From: Anabaena sp. UHCC 0204 | Lineage (GTDB): Bacteria > Cyanobacteriota > Cyanobacteriia > Cyanobacteriales > Nostocaceae | DNA: 50,837 bases | Reading direction: 5' to 3' | Assembly: GCF_009711975.1 (NCBI RefSeq) | Contig: NZ_VIKW01000013.1 | Span: 1 to 50,837 of the forward strand | Part shown: one piece after another, positions 1-8,087 of the stretch | How the letters are laid out: the number at the start of each line of letters is the position of its first letter | Numbering within the stretch: the stretch's first letter is position 1 | The notes under the pieces: model-generated | Told to the model about the DNA's origin: nothing | Database searches by the model: none | What the model saw: the letters and a program-made list of their open reading frames with translations, nothing else | Made by a program: the position numbers and the translations under genes

Positions 1-102
1 GGTATTGACTTAAGAGGATTGAAAGTATTTTGGTGTATGAATCTGATTATCGCTTATTTTCTCGCACAAAAAAAGAGGGACAAGCCTGCTGCTGCTGACT
101 AA
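1..102 (+). CDS. 3' end of a truncated gene, probable membrane protein C-terminus
   Basis: Frame 1 is open from the first base to a TAA at 100-102 and encodes 33 residues. They contain a hydrophobic stretch (FWCMNLIIAYFLA) followed by a charged, Ala-rich tail (QKKRDKPAAAD), which looks like the last membrane helix and cytoplasmic tail of an inner-membrane protein. The 5' part lies outside the window, so the family cannot be named. It may be a chance open frame, but the composition favours a real C-terminus. Confidence 0.4.
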   Translation, partial: GIDLRGLKVFWCMNLIIAYFLAQKKRDKPAAAD

Positions 103-181
103 TCCCGTCTGCCGATCCTTTAAAGAGAGGAGAACACTTGATAATAATATAACCTTGATTGAGAATAGTTGTCAACTATTA

Positions 182-209
182 TTGACAGATTTTATCAATA
201 ATTTATGAT
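182..209 (+). promoter_or_regulatory. Probable sigma-70 promoter for upp
   Basis: TTGACA at 182-187 and TATGAT at 204-209 are separated by 16 bases. This is a near-consensus vegetative promoter about 80 bases upstream of the upp ATG. A strong Shine-Dalgarno (AAGGAG at 231) between this promoter and upp precedes a five-codon mini-ORF rather than upp itself. Confidence 0.5.
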
Positions 210-288
210 TGGCTGTCAGTCGTAGCAGGGAAGGAGTATGATGATGTTTCAGTGAAAAGACAATTAACAAAACCGCTTATTTTTGGTT

Positions 289-939
289 ATGACGCAACAA
301 CTGCGTGTTTATGTTCCACCCCATCCTCTAATTCAGCACTGGTTGGGAGTTGCCCGTGATGTAGCTACACCATCAGTATTATTTCGTTCTGCTATCACTG
401 AGTTAGGCAGGTGGCTAACTTATGAAGCGGTGAGAGAGTGGTTGCCGACGCAAGAAACAACTGTCCAGAGTCCCTTAGCTGCCTGTCCAGCAACTTTTAT
501 TGACCCCCAAATACCCGTGGCTGTTGTGCCAATTTTGCGGGCTGGTTTAGGCTTATTAGAGGGAGCGCAAGGTTTACTGCCTTTAGCATCAATTTACCAT
601 TTTGGGTTGGTGCGAAACGAAGAAACTCTAAAACCTGATTGTTATTTGAATAAATTACCAGAAAAATTTGATCCTCAAACACGGGTGTTAATTACCGAGC
701 CGATGTTGGCCACTGGAGGTTCTATAATGGCAGCAATGGCAGAATTGACTCAAAGAGGTGTTGATCCTGCTTTGGCGCGAATTGTTTCTGTAGTTGCTGC
801 ACCGCCGGCTTTACAAAAATTAGCTGCTGCCTATCCATCTTTGACTGTTTACACCGCTACTATTGACGAAATGGTTAATGATCAGGGATATATTGTACCG
901 GGATTGGGAGATGCAGGCGATCGCATCTTTGGGACTTAA
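289..939 (+). CDS. upp: Uracil phosphoribosyltransferase
   Basis: Cytoplasmic pyrimidine-salvage enzyme that joins uracil to PRPP to make UMP. The 216-residue product carries the PRPP-binding loop in the form TEPMLATGGSIMAAM (about residues 136-150) and the uracil-binding C-terminal signature GYIVPGLGDAGDRIFGT, both characteristic of the UPRTase family; length is normal. I chose the ATG at 289. A TTG two codons upstream (283) is possible but unnecessary. The gene stands alone between the truncated gene at the window edge and a small unrelated gene downstream. A TTGACA/TATGAT promoter lies upstream, and a mini-ORF with its own strong ribosome site occupies the leader. Confidence 0.93.
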   Translation: MTQQLRVYVPPHPLIQHWLGVARDVATPSVLFRSAITELGRWLTYEAVREWLPTQETTVQSPLAACPATFIDPQIPVAVVPILRAGLGLLEGAQGLLPLASIYHFGLVRNEETLKPDCYLNKLPEKFDPQTRVLITEPMLATGGSIMAAMAELTQRGVDPALARIVSVVAAPPALQKLAAAYPSLTVYTATIDEMVNDQGYIVPGLGDAGDRIFGT

Positions 940-1014
940 GCTGGTATACAGCTAAGGACAAAAAATAGCCCAAGTGTGATCAAAGTTGCTTATGTTCGAG
1001 AAGGTAGTAAAAAT

Positions 1015-1353
1015 ATGAGTCAGCAAGATGGTTTTAGTAGTGGGTTTCTACTGGGAACATTGATTGGGGGTGTAGTCGGTGGTGTTTTAGGTGCGGTAAT
1101 TACTTCGCGCTTGGATGCTAGATTGATAGCCGAAGACGAGGAAGGCTTAACTGATGGTGAAAATGATAGCCAGATCAGAGCAGCTAGAAAACGGCAAATG
1201 CGAGCATCTGCTCATGAAAATGTGGAAATAGAAGCAACAAGGCGATCGCTTGAAGATAAAATTGCCCAACTCAATGCCACAATTGATGATGTGCGGAAGC
1301 AGTTGGGAAATGTCAATCCCAACTCGTCACAGGAAATAAATGAGCAATCTTAA
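1015..1353 (+). CDS. YtxH-like glycine-zipper membrane protein
   Basis: A 112-residue protein with a glycine-rich hydrophobic segment near the N-terminus (GFLLGTLIGGVVGGVLGAVI, about residues 9-28). An acidic stretch and a predicted helical or coiled-coil C-terminal half (about 65-100) follow. This architecture matches YtxH-type small envelope proteins common in cyanobacteria, whose molecular role is unknown. The ATG at 1015 follows GAAGGTAG at good spacing and begins right before the hydrophobic segment. An upstream GTG at 976 would add 13 residues without any family feature. It lies 75 bases after upp in the same direction and may be co-transcribed. Confidence 0.6.
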   Translation: MSQQDGFSSGFLLGTLIGGVVGGVLGAVITSRLDARLIAEDEEGLTDGENDSQIRAARKRQMRASAHENVEIEATRRSLEDKIAQLNATIDDVRKQLGNVNPNSSQEINEQS

Positions 1354-1444
1354 GCGTTGTCTTGATCAAGATTCCTAAATCCGCAGTTATATTAAAATCA
1401 ATCATGAATCTATGTTTGACACTTAACAGGAAAGTTACCCATCC

Positions 1445-1723
1445 ATGAATTTACTAATTACAACCCTGGCCACTTTTGTTTCCCTTTATAGCTATTTGCT
1501 AATTATTCGGGTTCTCTTGACTTGGTTTCCCACGATTGACTGGTCTAGTCAACCATTCGCTGCTTTAAGCCAAATTAGTGATCCCTACCTAAATCTGTTT
1601 CGCTCCATCATTCCTCCTTTGGGTGGGATGGATTTCTCCCCTATTCTGGCATTTGTGGCCTTAAATATAGTTGGTACTGTTCTGGATACTTTAGCTCGCG
1701 CTACTTTGGTACAGGGATTTTAG
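1445..1723 (+). CDS. YggT family membrane protein (Ycf19-like)
   Basis: A 92-residue integral membrane protein with two hydrophobic helices (about residues 4-26 and 64-88). Between them is the YggT-family signature: RVLLTWFP after the first helix, then DPYLNLFRSIIPP followed by a glycine pair and DFSPILAF. Plastid and cyanobacterial members (Ycf19) have been connected with thylakoid or envelope organisation, but no enzymatic activity is known. Length is typical. The ATG at 1445 is the only sensible start. A GC-rich dispersed hairpin repeat follows the stop codon and may help end the transcript. Confidence 0.85.
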   Translation: MNLLITTLATFVSLYSYLLIIRVLLTWFPTIDWSSQPFAALSQISDPYLNLFRSIIPPLGGMDFSPILAFVALNIVGTVLDTLARATLVQGF

Positions 1724-1730
1724 AATTTTT

Positions 1731-1775
1731 GTAACAATACAATTAAGGGCGCAGACCCTGCGCCCCTACAAATTT
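1731..1775. repeat. Dispersed hairpin repeat, copy 1 (inverted copy at 7681-7724)
   Basis: The core GGGCGCAG-ACC-CTGCGCCC forms an 8-bp perfect stem, followed by CCTACA. The same unit with flanking ACAATACAATT occurs in reverse orientation at 7681-7724, so this is a mobile or propagated short repeat rather than a local terminator alone. Confidence 0.7.
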
Positions 1776-1817
1776 CATAATTAAAAAACACACTTGGATG
1801 ATATAAGAACCGTTATA

Positions 1818-2249
1818 TTATCTTCTGACTTTACCGCTAAATCCAGCAGCTTTAAACTGTTTAAGTTGTAATGGTAAAGGCTGATTGCTAGGTACAGTAA
1901 TTCTAAATTCAAAATCACTAACTCCTGGGGGAACTTCTGCTATTGAACCCAGACGGGTGCGATTTTGTAAGGTTGAGTCACCGTTAGCATCATATATCCG
2001 GCCAAAAATATCTGCATCATAGACGGTTTTATATGTACTATTTTCTGCTTTACCTGTGACTATAAAGCAAGCAGCAGAATTTGAACCACTGCTACCCACT
2101 GTACCGTTAACTAGTTCTGATGGACAATCGTGGTAGGAAATATCAAATAATTTAATCTGTGTTAAAGCTAAAGCAGTGGGAGTCCATACCCAGGAAAGTA
2201 AGCTCATAAAACCAGCAATAAAAATCAATTGAAGTGAACGTAACCGCAT
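1818..2249 (-). CDS. Small secreted protein of unknown function
   Basis: A 143-residue protein starting MRLRSLQLIFIAGF, with a positively charged N-terminus, a hydrophobic core and an Ala-x-Ala type signal-peptidase site near TPTALA (about residue 29). The mature part has two cysteines (C41 and C61 by my count), which could pair, and a beta-rich composition ending in basic residues. I do not recognise the family. The ATG at 2249 sits eight bases after AAAGG. A GTG three codons upstream is also possible but would lie almost on that ribosome site. It is monocistronic and convergent with the YggT gene. Confidence 0.6.
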   Translation of the reverse strand: MRLRSLQLIFIAGFMSLLSWVWTPTALALTQIKLFDISYHDCPSELVNGTVGSSGSNSAACFIVTGKAENSTYKTVYDADIFGRIYDANGDSTLQNRTRLGSIAEVPPGVSDFEFRITVPSNQPLPLQLKQFKAAGFSGKVRR

Positions 2250-2279
2250 AAAATACACCTTTGATTATTTGTAATTTCG

Positions 2280-2680
2280 GCATTGCTGATTAAGGGTATG
2301 AATTTTAGTTTCACGCAAAGGCGCAAAGGTAAGAGTTTTAAACGTTCAATTTAGGAATTTCATACCTCATAGGACTTACGTAAGATTGAACTCAAAACCT
2401 GATTCTTGCGTAGGGGTAATTCATGAATTACCCCTACTTCCGTTCTGTTTTGCGTAAGTCCTGCCTCAATTCAGCAACGCCGTAATTTCTATAATAACTG
2501 TTGTCTTAATTCCAATATTCAAAATACGATTTTACCTATATTGAAAGATGAAATTGGGAAATTTAACCTTTGCGCCTTTGCGCCTTTGCGTGAGACATAT
2601 TCATATATTTAATCAGCAACGCCCAGAATTTTAACAGCTATTTTTTGGCGTTGCGACTAAGAGTAAAGCAGCAACGCCCG
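2280..2680. repeat. Repeat-packed intergenic region with a nested MITE-like element
   Basis: No gene is seen. The stretch holds several repeats. (a) A 92-bp element at 2371-2462 is bounded by the inverted pair AGGACTTACG / CGTAAGTCCT. (b) Inside it, at 2410-2437, is a perfect 28-bp palindrome, GTAGGGGTAATTCA joined to its complement. (c) An inverted pair of the TCACGCAAAGGCGCAAAGGT repeat lies at 2311-2330 and 2566-2593. (d) CAGCAACGCC motifs lie near 2473, 2622 and 2671. The outer repeats enclose the inner one, as if elements had inserted into one another. Confidence 0.7.
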
Positions 2681-2685
2681 TTTTC

Positions 2686-3927
2686 CTAAGTTGTATACTC
2701 AGCGTTAATCTTCACATAATCATAACTCAAGTCACAACCCCAAGCCTGACCTGTACCATGACCGTTACCGACACCGACGGAAATTAACACTGTGTCTGAT
2801 TGCATATATTTACCATTAGCCGCTGCTTTTAAATATGCACTAGCTGCGGCTTTATCAAAAGGTAAAGGTTGACCATTTTCAAATAGTAAGAAATCCCCTA
2901 ATTTAACAGAGAGGTTTTCTTGTTCAAAACGAACTCCAGCCCGTCCAGCAGCAGCCGCAATCCGTCCCCAATTAGGATCATGACCGAAAATGGCAGCTTT
3001 GACTAAAGATGAGCCAGCAATGGTTTTGGCAATTTGTCGGGCTGATAATTCATCATGAGCGCCACTGACTTGTACTTCTATTAAACAAGTTGCACCTTCA
3101 CCATCACGAGCGATCGCTTTCGCTAAATGCTGACATACTTCTGTTAACATAGCTTCTAGTTTCTCGGCTTCTGCACCCATTTCTGTAATTGCGGGGGTGC
3201 GAGATTGACCGTTTGCTAAAGCGATTAAACAATCATTGGTACTTGTGTCACCATCAACTGTGATAGAATTAAAGCTTCTATCCGCTGCTCTCGTTAACAT
3301 TTGTTGCCAAAGCGTAGAGGATACCACAGCATCACAGGTGACAAAGGCTAACATTGTCGCCATGTTGGGGTGAATCATCCCTGAACCTTTAGCAATACCA
3401 CCAATTCGCACCGGGCGATCATGTATAGTTGTTTCTAAGGCGATGGATTTTGTGACTAAATCTGTAGTAATAATTGCTCCTGCGGCTGTGTCTGAACCAG
3501 TTTCCGAAAGGGCTGCAACCACCTTGGGGATACCACCCCGCAAAATATCCATTTTAATCCGTTGACCAATTACGCCAGTAGAGGCTAATAAAATGGATTC
3601 TGGATTAATACCTAATTCTTTTCCTAATAAGTCTGCACTTTCTTGAGCATCCTTAATCCCTTGCTCACCTGTTGCGGCGTTAGCTTGTCCCGCATTACAG
3701 AGAATGGCTCTAGCACTATGTTTTCCTTGTAACACTTGACGACAGTAATCCACACAAGCTGCTTTGACTTGGCTAGTTGTAAATACACCAGCGGCGATCG
3801 CCTCTACATCTGATACTATTAATGCTAAATCTGGTAATCCCGAAGCTTTTAGTCCGGCTGTAATTCCCGCTGCTTTATACCCCCGTGCGGCTGTGACACC
3901 ACCCGTAATTATTTGCCAGTCTGCCAT
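2686..3927 (-). CDS. argJ: Bifunctional glutamate N-acetyltransferase / amino-acid acetyltransferase ArgJ
   Basis: Arginine biosynthesis: transfers acetyl from N-acetylornithine to glutamate and, in bifunctional forms, makes N-acetylglutamate from acetyl-CoA. The 413-residue product shows the ArgJ self-cleavage site HPNMATMLAF, where Thr191 becomes the N-terminal nucleophile of the beta chain. The KGSGMI segment just before it and the C-terminal glycine-rich end (VGVGNGHGTGQAWGCDLS) are also typical. I chose ATG at 3927 (MADWQIITGG); the longer frame begins with a TTG and adds 13 unrelated residues. The start faces the divergent 331-residue secreted-protein gene across a 350-bp gap that holds a promoter/terminator-like element. 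Confidence 0.93.
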   Translation of the reverse strand: MADWQIITGGVTAARGYKAAGITAGLKASGLPDLALIVSDVEAIAAGVFTTSQVKAACVDYCRQVLQGKHSARAILCNAGQANAATGEQGIKDAQESADLLGKELGINPESILLASTGVIGQRIKMDILRGGIPKVVAALSETGSDTAAGAIITTDLVTKSIALETTIHDRPVRIGGIAKGSGMIHPNMATMLAFVTCDAVVSSTLWQQMLTRAADRSFNSITVDGDTSTNDCLIALANGQSRTPAITEMGAEAEKLEAMLTEVCQHLAKAIARDGEGATCLIEVQVSGAHDELSARQIAKTIAGSSLVKAAIFGHDPNWGRIAAAAGRAGVRFEQENLSVKLGDFLLFENGQPLPFDKAAASAYLKAAANGKYMQSDTVLISVGVGNGHGTGQAWGCDLSYDYVKINAEYTT

Positions 3928-4078
3928 AATTTGCTCACAATTATATATATCGTGTCTGTTGCTCAATTACTTTCCGCTGCTAGTTTTCTATCAGCGTCCA
4001 GTATTTATCTCTATTGTGAGTTTATCTGTTGATGACAATCTTTTTTTGCTAACGAAAATTAAACCTCAAATAAATAAA

Positions 4079-4165
4079 AGAGAGCCACTTGGATAGCTCT
4101 CTAAAATCATCAGGGTGCATCTACTTAGCACACTATATCATTCTAGCACCGAGGGGTTACACCCC
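4079..4165 (-). ncRNA. Putative small RNA or attenuator element, copy 1
   Basis: Read on the minus strand: a -35-like GTGTAA (4157-4162), a 19-base spacer, a -10 TATAGT (4132-4137), 29 bases, then a hairpin AGAGAGC...GCTCTCT (4079-4102) followed by TTTTATTTATTT. That is the layout of a very short terminated transcript. A second copy with the same spacings sits at 5329-5414. The transcript would point towards argJ and end before it. No known RNA family was recognised. It could instead be a repeat whose terminator half is the functional part. Confidence 0.4.
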
Positions 4166-4276
4166 TTATTTTAATTTTGTGTAAATAAATTAAAAAGTTT
4201 TGATTTGTCAACAGCTAAAATATATAATTTTTAAAAGTTACTTAGTTGTCCTTAACCATTCTGTATAACATATAAA

Positions 4277-5272
4277 ATGTATTGGAAAAACTGCGGATCT
4301 CCTTTTTCCGTCGTCACAGTCAGTATTTTTGCTAGTTTAGCTGGACTAATTACTCTTGAATGTCCAAGCTTTGCATATAGTCAGCAGCAACCAACTATTA
4401 ATACTGTTAGTAAAGCTATTTCTGCCAATACTACTGAAGAACTGTCTCTACAAAAAAATATGCTATATGCAGAAGCACGACAACTCCTGATTGAACAAGG
4501 TTGGCAGCCGCACTTACAAGGAGAATTGCCTAATCTGAGTGCTTATAACGTTAGGGAGCTATTTCAATTGGGATATCCAGAAATTAAAGATTGTGCTGGA
4601 ACGGGAGAAGGACTTTGCAGATTTGAGTTTATTAATGGTAAAGGAAAACTCTTAGTTGTAGTTACCAAAAGCCAGGGATATGGAAATAAAAATCAGTTTA
4701 TTAGGAATTGGTGGATTGAGAAAAATCCGCATATTACCCAACAAAATTCAGTCAATAAAATTGTAGTCGGTTTTTATGCCTTGGGAGGCACAGATCAAGG
4801 TTTAGAAGTTAAAGGACAACAATACAGATATTATGATGAACTTGAAGAAAAACCTTGGAAATCTATTTCTGATTTGAAGTACATTACAAATGGTGTTGTA
4901 TTTGATGGAAAAAATCATTGGTGTTTATCTACTCTTGCACCTCGTAATCAACCAGCAGTTTGTTCTGCTCATGGATGGATACAAGCAATATTACCATTTG
5001 TAGGAACTAGGTTTTTTAACTTTATGGGTGGAAGTGGAACTGGTCAATCAATTACTATTAAAAATGATGGAATAGCTATAGTAAAAATTCATGGAACAAT
5101 GAATACATCAGTTTTATATGAAGGAAAATTTTCCAATCCACTCATATTGAAAGATGGATTTGGATTACTTTTTAAAGACAATAAAGTATACGATTTAAAT
5201 CCTAGTGGACAAATATCTAAAGGCTGTAAAGGTGAAGAAAAACTCTGTGAATCGGATCTCTATCAACCTTAG
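4277..5272 (+). CDS. Secreted protein of unknown function
   Basis: A 331-residue protein with a probable signal peptide (SVVTVSIFASLAGLITLE core, cleavage near residue 34-36 after the Ala-Tyr-Ser region). A motif region follows at about 65-115 (ARQLLIEQGWQP, then YPEIKDCAGTGEGLCRFEF). I believe this pattern recurs in cyanobacterial secreted proteins and lipoproteins that lack a known function. The remainder is beta-rich, with four further cysteines (the segment around HWCLSTLAP and the C-terminal CKGEEKLC). No catalytic motif is evident. It is transcribed alone and is flanked on both sides by copies of the same short element. The start is the only ATG before the signal peptide. Confidence 0.6.
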   Translation: MYWKNCGSPFSVVTVSIFASLAGLITLECPSFAYSQQQPTINTVSKAISANTTEELSLQKNMLYAEARQLLIEQGWQPHLQGELPNLSAYNVRELFQLGYPEIKDCAGTGEGLCRFEFINGKGKLLVVVTKSQGYGNKNQFIRNWWIEKNPHITQQNSVNKIVVGFYALGGTDQGLEVKGQQYRYYDELEEKPWKSISDLKYITNGVVFDGKNHWCLSTLAPRNQPAVCSAHGWIQAILPFVGTRFFNFMGGSGTGQSITIKNDGIAIVKIHGTMNTSVLYEGKFSNPLILKDGFGLLFKDNKVYDLNPSGQISKGCKGEEKLCESDLYQP

Positions 5273-5328
5273 AATTTTTTGCTCTTTGTGCCTCTGAGTG
5301 AGATAAAAAATGCAGTATAAAAAAGAAA

Positions 5329-5414
5329 GAGAGCCAATGTAAACTAGCTCTCCCGATAATCAAGTTGCGTCTTATTACCACATTATACCATTTTGGGGAT
5401 GAGGGGTGTCACCC
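5329..5414 (-). ncRNA. Putative small RNA or attenuator element, copy 2
   Basis: Minus-strand order matches copy 1: -35-like GTGACA (5407-5412), 19-base spacer, TATAAT (5382-5387), 29 bases, then GAGAGC...GCTCTC (5329-5352) followed by TTTCTTTTTT. It begins at the gatB stop codon, so it could also serve as the gatB terminator. Spacings are conserved although many intervening bases differ, which argues for a functional promoter plus terminator. Confidence 0.42.
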
Positions 5415-6895
5415 TACACTGCTGCATTGAGTTTCTCTTCTATCAATTGATTAGTGAGTTTGGGTTCTGCGCGTTTATCGGTTTTCTTCAGCACTTGTCC
5501 CACGAAAAAGCCTTTGAGGTTGGTGTTACCTTTGCGGTATTTTTCGACTTGTTGAGGATTAGCCGCCATGATCTCATCAATAATTGGTTCAAGAATGGTA
5601 CGATCTGAAATGAGTTCTTGACCAGCAAAAGCTTCTTCAGGAGAAACTCCATTTAATAAATCTGTGAGTTTTTCCTTAGCTTGGGCGTTACTGATTTTCC
5701 CATTTTCAATGCGGGTAATCACCTCTGCTAAGTTAGTAGCAGTCAGCTTAATTTCAGAAATGGTGAGTTTTTGTTTATTTAAGTAACCAGCGATGTCTTG
5801 AGTAATCCAGTTAGCCGCAGATTTAGGATTTGCACCTTTAGCTATGGCACTTTCAAAATAGTCCGCAACTGGTTTATCCTCAGTTAGGACCCGCGCATCA
5901 TAAGCTGAAAGTCCCAACTCATTTTCATAATGATGACGTTTACGGGCTGGTAATTCGGGTAACTCACTCAACCATGAATCTAATTCTAGTTGTGTGACTT
6001 CAATCGGTGCTAAATCGGGTTCAGGGAAATAACGATAATCACTAGAACCTTCTTTCACTCGCATACTACTGGTACGTTGTGAACCTTCTTCCCAAAGCCG
6101 GGTTTCTTGAATAATCTTTTCTCCTGATTCAATCGCAGCAATTTGGCGCTCAATTTCATAATCAATCGCTTTTTGAATCGCACTGAAGGAGTTCATATTC
6201 TTAATTTCTACCTTAGTGCCAAATTGCTCACGTCCCACCGGACGCACAGAAATATTCACATCACAACGCAGAGAACCTTCTTGCATATTGCCATCACTGA
6301 CACCAAGATAGCGGACAATCCGCCGCAGTTCTTGAGCATATTCAGCAGCTTCTTGTCCTGTTCGTAAATCAGGCTCAGAAACAATTTCTACCAAGGGGAT
6401 ACCCGCGCGGTTATAATCTACGAGGGAATAGGTAGAACCAGAAAGTCTTTCACTACCTGCATGGACGAGTTTTCCTGCGTCCTCTTCCATGTGTAAACGA
6501 GTAATCCCAATGCGTTTACGGCTGGGGTTTCCCGCATCATCTACCAGTTCAATTTCTATCCAACCATGTTCGGCTATGGGTAAATCATATTGAGAAATTT
6601 GGTAATTTTTGGGTAAATCAGGATAAAAATATTGTTTGCGGTCAAATTTACTATACCGAGCGATTTGACAATTTAGCGCCAAACCAGTTTTAACAGCGTA
6701 TTCGAGAACTTTGGCGTTAAGTACAGGTAAAACTCCTGGTAAACCCATACACACTGGGTCAATGTTAGTATTGGGGTCAGCACCAAAGGCTGTGGAACTG
6801 TTAGAGAAAATTTTGGTGTTGGTACTGAGTTGACAATGGGTTTCTAAGCCAATAATCGCTTCGTATTCAGTTTTTACGGGTGTAGCTGTGGTCAT
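5414..6895 (-). CDS. gatB: Aspartyl/glutamyl-tRNA amidotransferase subunit B
   Basis: GatB is the ATP-dependent kinase and tRNA-binding subunit of GatCAB, which converts Glu-tRNA(Gln) and Asp-tRNA(Asn) to the amidated forms. The 493-residue product has the signature GLETHCQLSTNTKIFS near the N-terminus, GLPGVLPVLN, YFYPDLPKNYQISQYD and the LVEIVSEPDL segment of the kinase core. The C-terminal helical tail/YqeY domain (about residues 340-490) ends in the usual KGNTNLKGFFVGQVLK. Length is normal and the start is unambiguous. The gene is solitary here, as is usual in cyanobacteria, where gatA and gatC are dispersed. Confidence 0.95.
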   Translation of the reverse strand: MTTATPVKTEYEAIIGLETHCQLSTNTKIFSNSSTAFGADPNTNIDPVCMGLPGVLPVLNAKVLEYAVKTGLALNCQIARYSKFDRKQYFYPDLPKNYQISQYDLPIAEHGWIEIELVDDAGNPSRKRIGITRLHMEEDAGKLVHAGSERLSGSTYSLVDYNRAGIPLVEIVSEPDLRTGQEAAEYAQELRRIVRYLGVSDGNMQEGSLRCDVNISVRPVGREQFGTKVEIKNMNSFSAIQKAIDYEIERQIAAIESGEKIIQETRLWEEGSQRTSSMRVKEGSSDYRYFPEPDLAPIEVTQLELDSWLSELPELPARKRHHYENELGLSAYDARVLTEDKPVADYFESAIAKGANPKSAANWITQDIAGYLNKQKLTISEIKLTATNLAEVITRIENGKISNAQAKEKLTDLLNGVSPEEAFAGQELISDRTILEPIIDEIMAANPQQVEKYRKGNTNLKGFFVGQVLKKTDKRAEPKLTNQLIEEKLNAAV

Positions 6896-6971
6896 ATCCA
6901 GATTTTGCCATTTTTCTGATTTGGTACTATTTTAGCTGTTTTGTTCTGATATTAAGGGTAGGGCGATCGCG

Positions 6972-7094
6972 CTATTCTGTGAAATTATCAAGTTTATCTA
7001 GTATTCTTAACCCTGCTTCTGGGTTTCCTGTTACAGTCATTGCTTTAAATCGGATATAGGTATCAAATTCTGCTAAAGCTATATTAAAAATATT
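6972..7094 (-). pseudogene. Fragment of an unidentified gene (C-terminal remnant)
   Basis: The minus strand is open for 40 codons between a TGA at 7095-7097 and a TAG at 6972-6974. It reads LAEFDTYIRFKAMTV, then TGNPEAGLRILDKLDNFTE. The composition is that of a real protein end, but there is no plausible start or upstream domain. The surrounding 900 bp (6896-7826) holds no complete gene, only this remnant, a hairpin at 7541-7567 and a dispersed repeat at 7681-7724. Confidence 0.3.
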
Positions 7095-7540
7095 TCATAA
7101 CTAAAAATTATCAAAATATAATAATACTTTTAATATTTATAACGCATCAAAATTTAAGTTTAGATTTTCTTAATAATTAATTGAAAATTATTTTTATTTA
7201 GTAACGAGCTTGCAATACTTTCGGCGATTTGCTATAATTTTGGAGATTTTCATAATTGGGTTTATATTGTCAATTTTAAATCTGTCTGACAAGATGATCT
7301 TCAAAACCCTTTATCTATAGTCGTTTCAGAAATCAATCCCTAAAAATAATACAAAACTTCATAAATTAGCAGCAATTTCCGAGAGAAATTTTAGATAGAA
7401 ATTAGCCAAGAAATTATGGAAGTTGACCGGAATAAAAATGTACTATTGACAAATAAGTTAATTTATGGTAATAAAGTGCAGATCACAAACAATTCTTCCA
7501 CTAAACCACGTTCAAAATGAAACCTGTAGTTGATTGAATT

Positions 7541-7567
7541 ACCCCTCCCCTTAGTAACGAGAGGGGT
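7541..7567 (+). terminator. Hairpin, possible orphan terminator
   Basis: ACCCCTC and GAGGGGT form a 7-bp stem around a 13-base loop, followed by TTTAAG. No gene ends nearby on either strand, so it may be a relic of a deleted gene or a repeat. Confidence 0.3.
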
Positions 7568-7680
7568 TTTAAGGCTGTGGGAGAACAGTTAGAGCTTACA
7601 AAAACTTCAGGTTTCAAGATGGATGAGGTTGATTATAACGGTATGCACTCTTTGTGAGATACAGTCAGCCAAACGCAAAT

Positions 7681-7724
7681 TCTGTAGGGGCGCAGGGTCT
7701 GCGCCCTAAATTGTATTGCAACAA
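7681..7724. repeat. Dispersed hairpin repeat, copy 2
   Basis: Reverse complement of the 1731-1775 repeat, including the GGGCGCAG...CTGCGCCC hairpin and the AATTGTATTG flank. Confidence 0.7.
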
Positions 7725-7826
7725 GGGCGATAACCGCTATAGACGATCGCTCACCATGATTAAATAATCTTCTGGTAGTTAAGTTACATTAGAAGTAGGG
7801 CTGATTAATAAGAGTACACCAAAAAT

Positions 7827-8015
7827 ATGTCTAATAGACTATATGATAGCGATTTACAATTATGGATTGAACAAACAATTAAACAATTACAAAATCGTGA
7901 ATTTGCATCCTTGGATATTGAGCATTTAATTGAGGAGTTAGTTGATTTGGGTAAGTCTATAATTTGTCCTTTTAGGATAGAGGAAATTCTGAATGAGGAT
8001 TTTTATGGGTTATGA
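7827..8015 (+). pseudogene. DUF29 gene with a large internal deletion
   Basis: Residues 1-43 (YDSDLQLWIEQTIKQLQNRE, then ASLDIEHLIEELVDLGKS) match the typical N-terminus of DUF29 proteins. The last 16 residues (CPFRIEEILNEDFYGL) match the typical DUF29 C-terminus. The family normally runs about 140-150 residues; here the two ends are fused in frame after loss of roughly 80 central codons. The 62-residue product may still be made, but the fold's central helices are missing. The family's function is unknown. Another DUF29 remnant lies at 31638-31850. Confidence 0.6.
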
Positions 8016-8087
8016 TAAAATTATATAATGTTTGGGAATAAAAATATGCAAATATAGGAATCCCGACAATTTTTAACGCCCACCTAC

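Noticed and set aside
3764-4096. 110-codon plus-strand open frame opposite the argJ 5' end
   Set aside because: Shadow of argJ on the opposite strand running into the intergenic element.
7416-7520. 34-codon plus-strand open frame (MEVDRNKNVLLTNKLIYGNK...)
   Set aside because: Too short, no ribosome site and no recognisable pattern in a decayed region.
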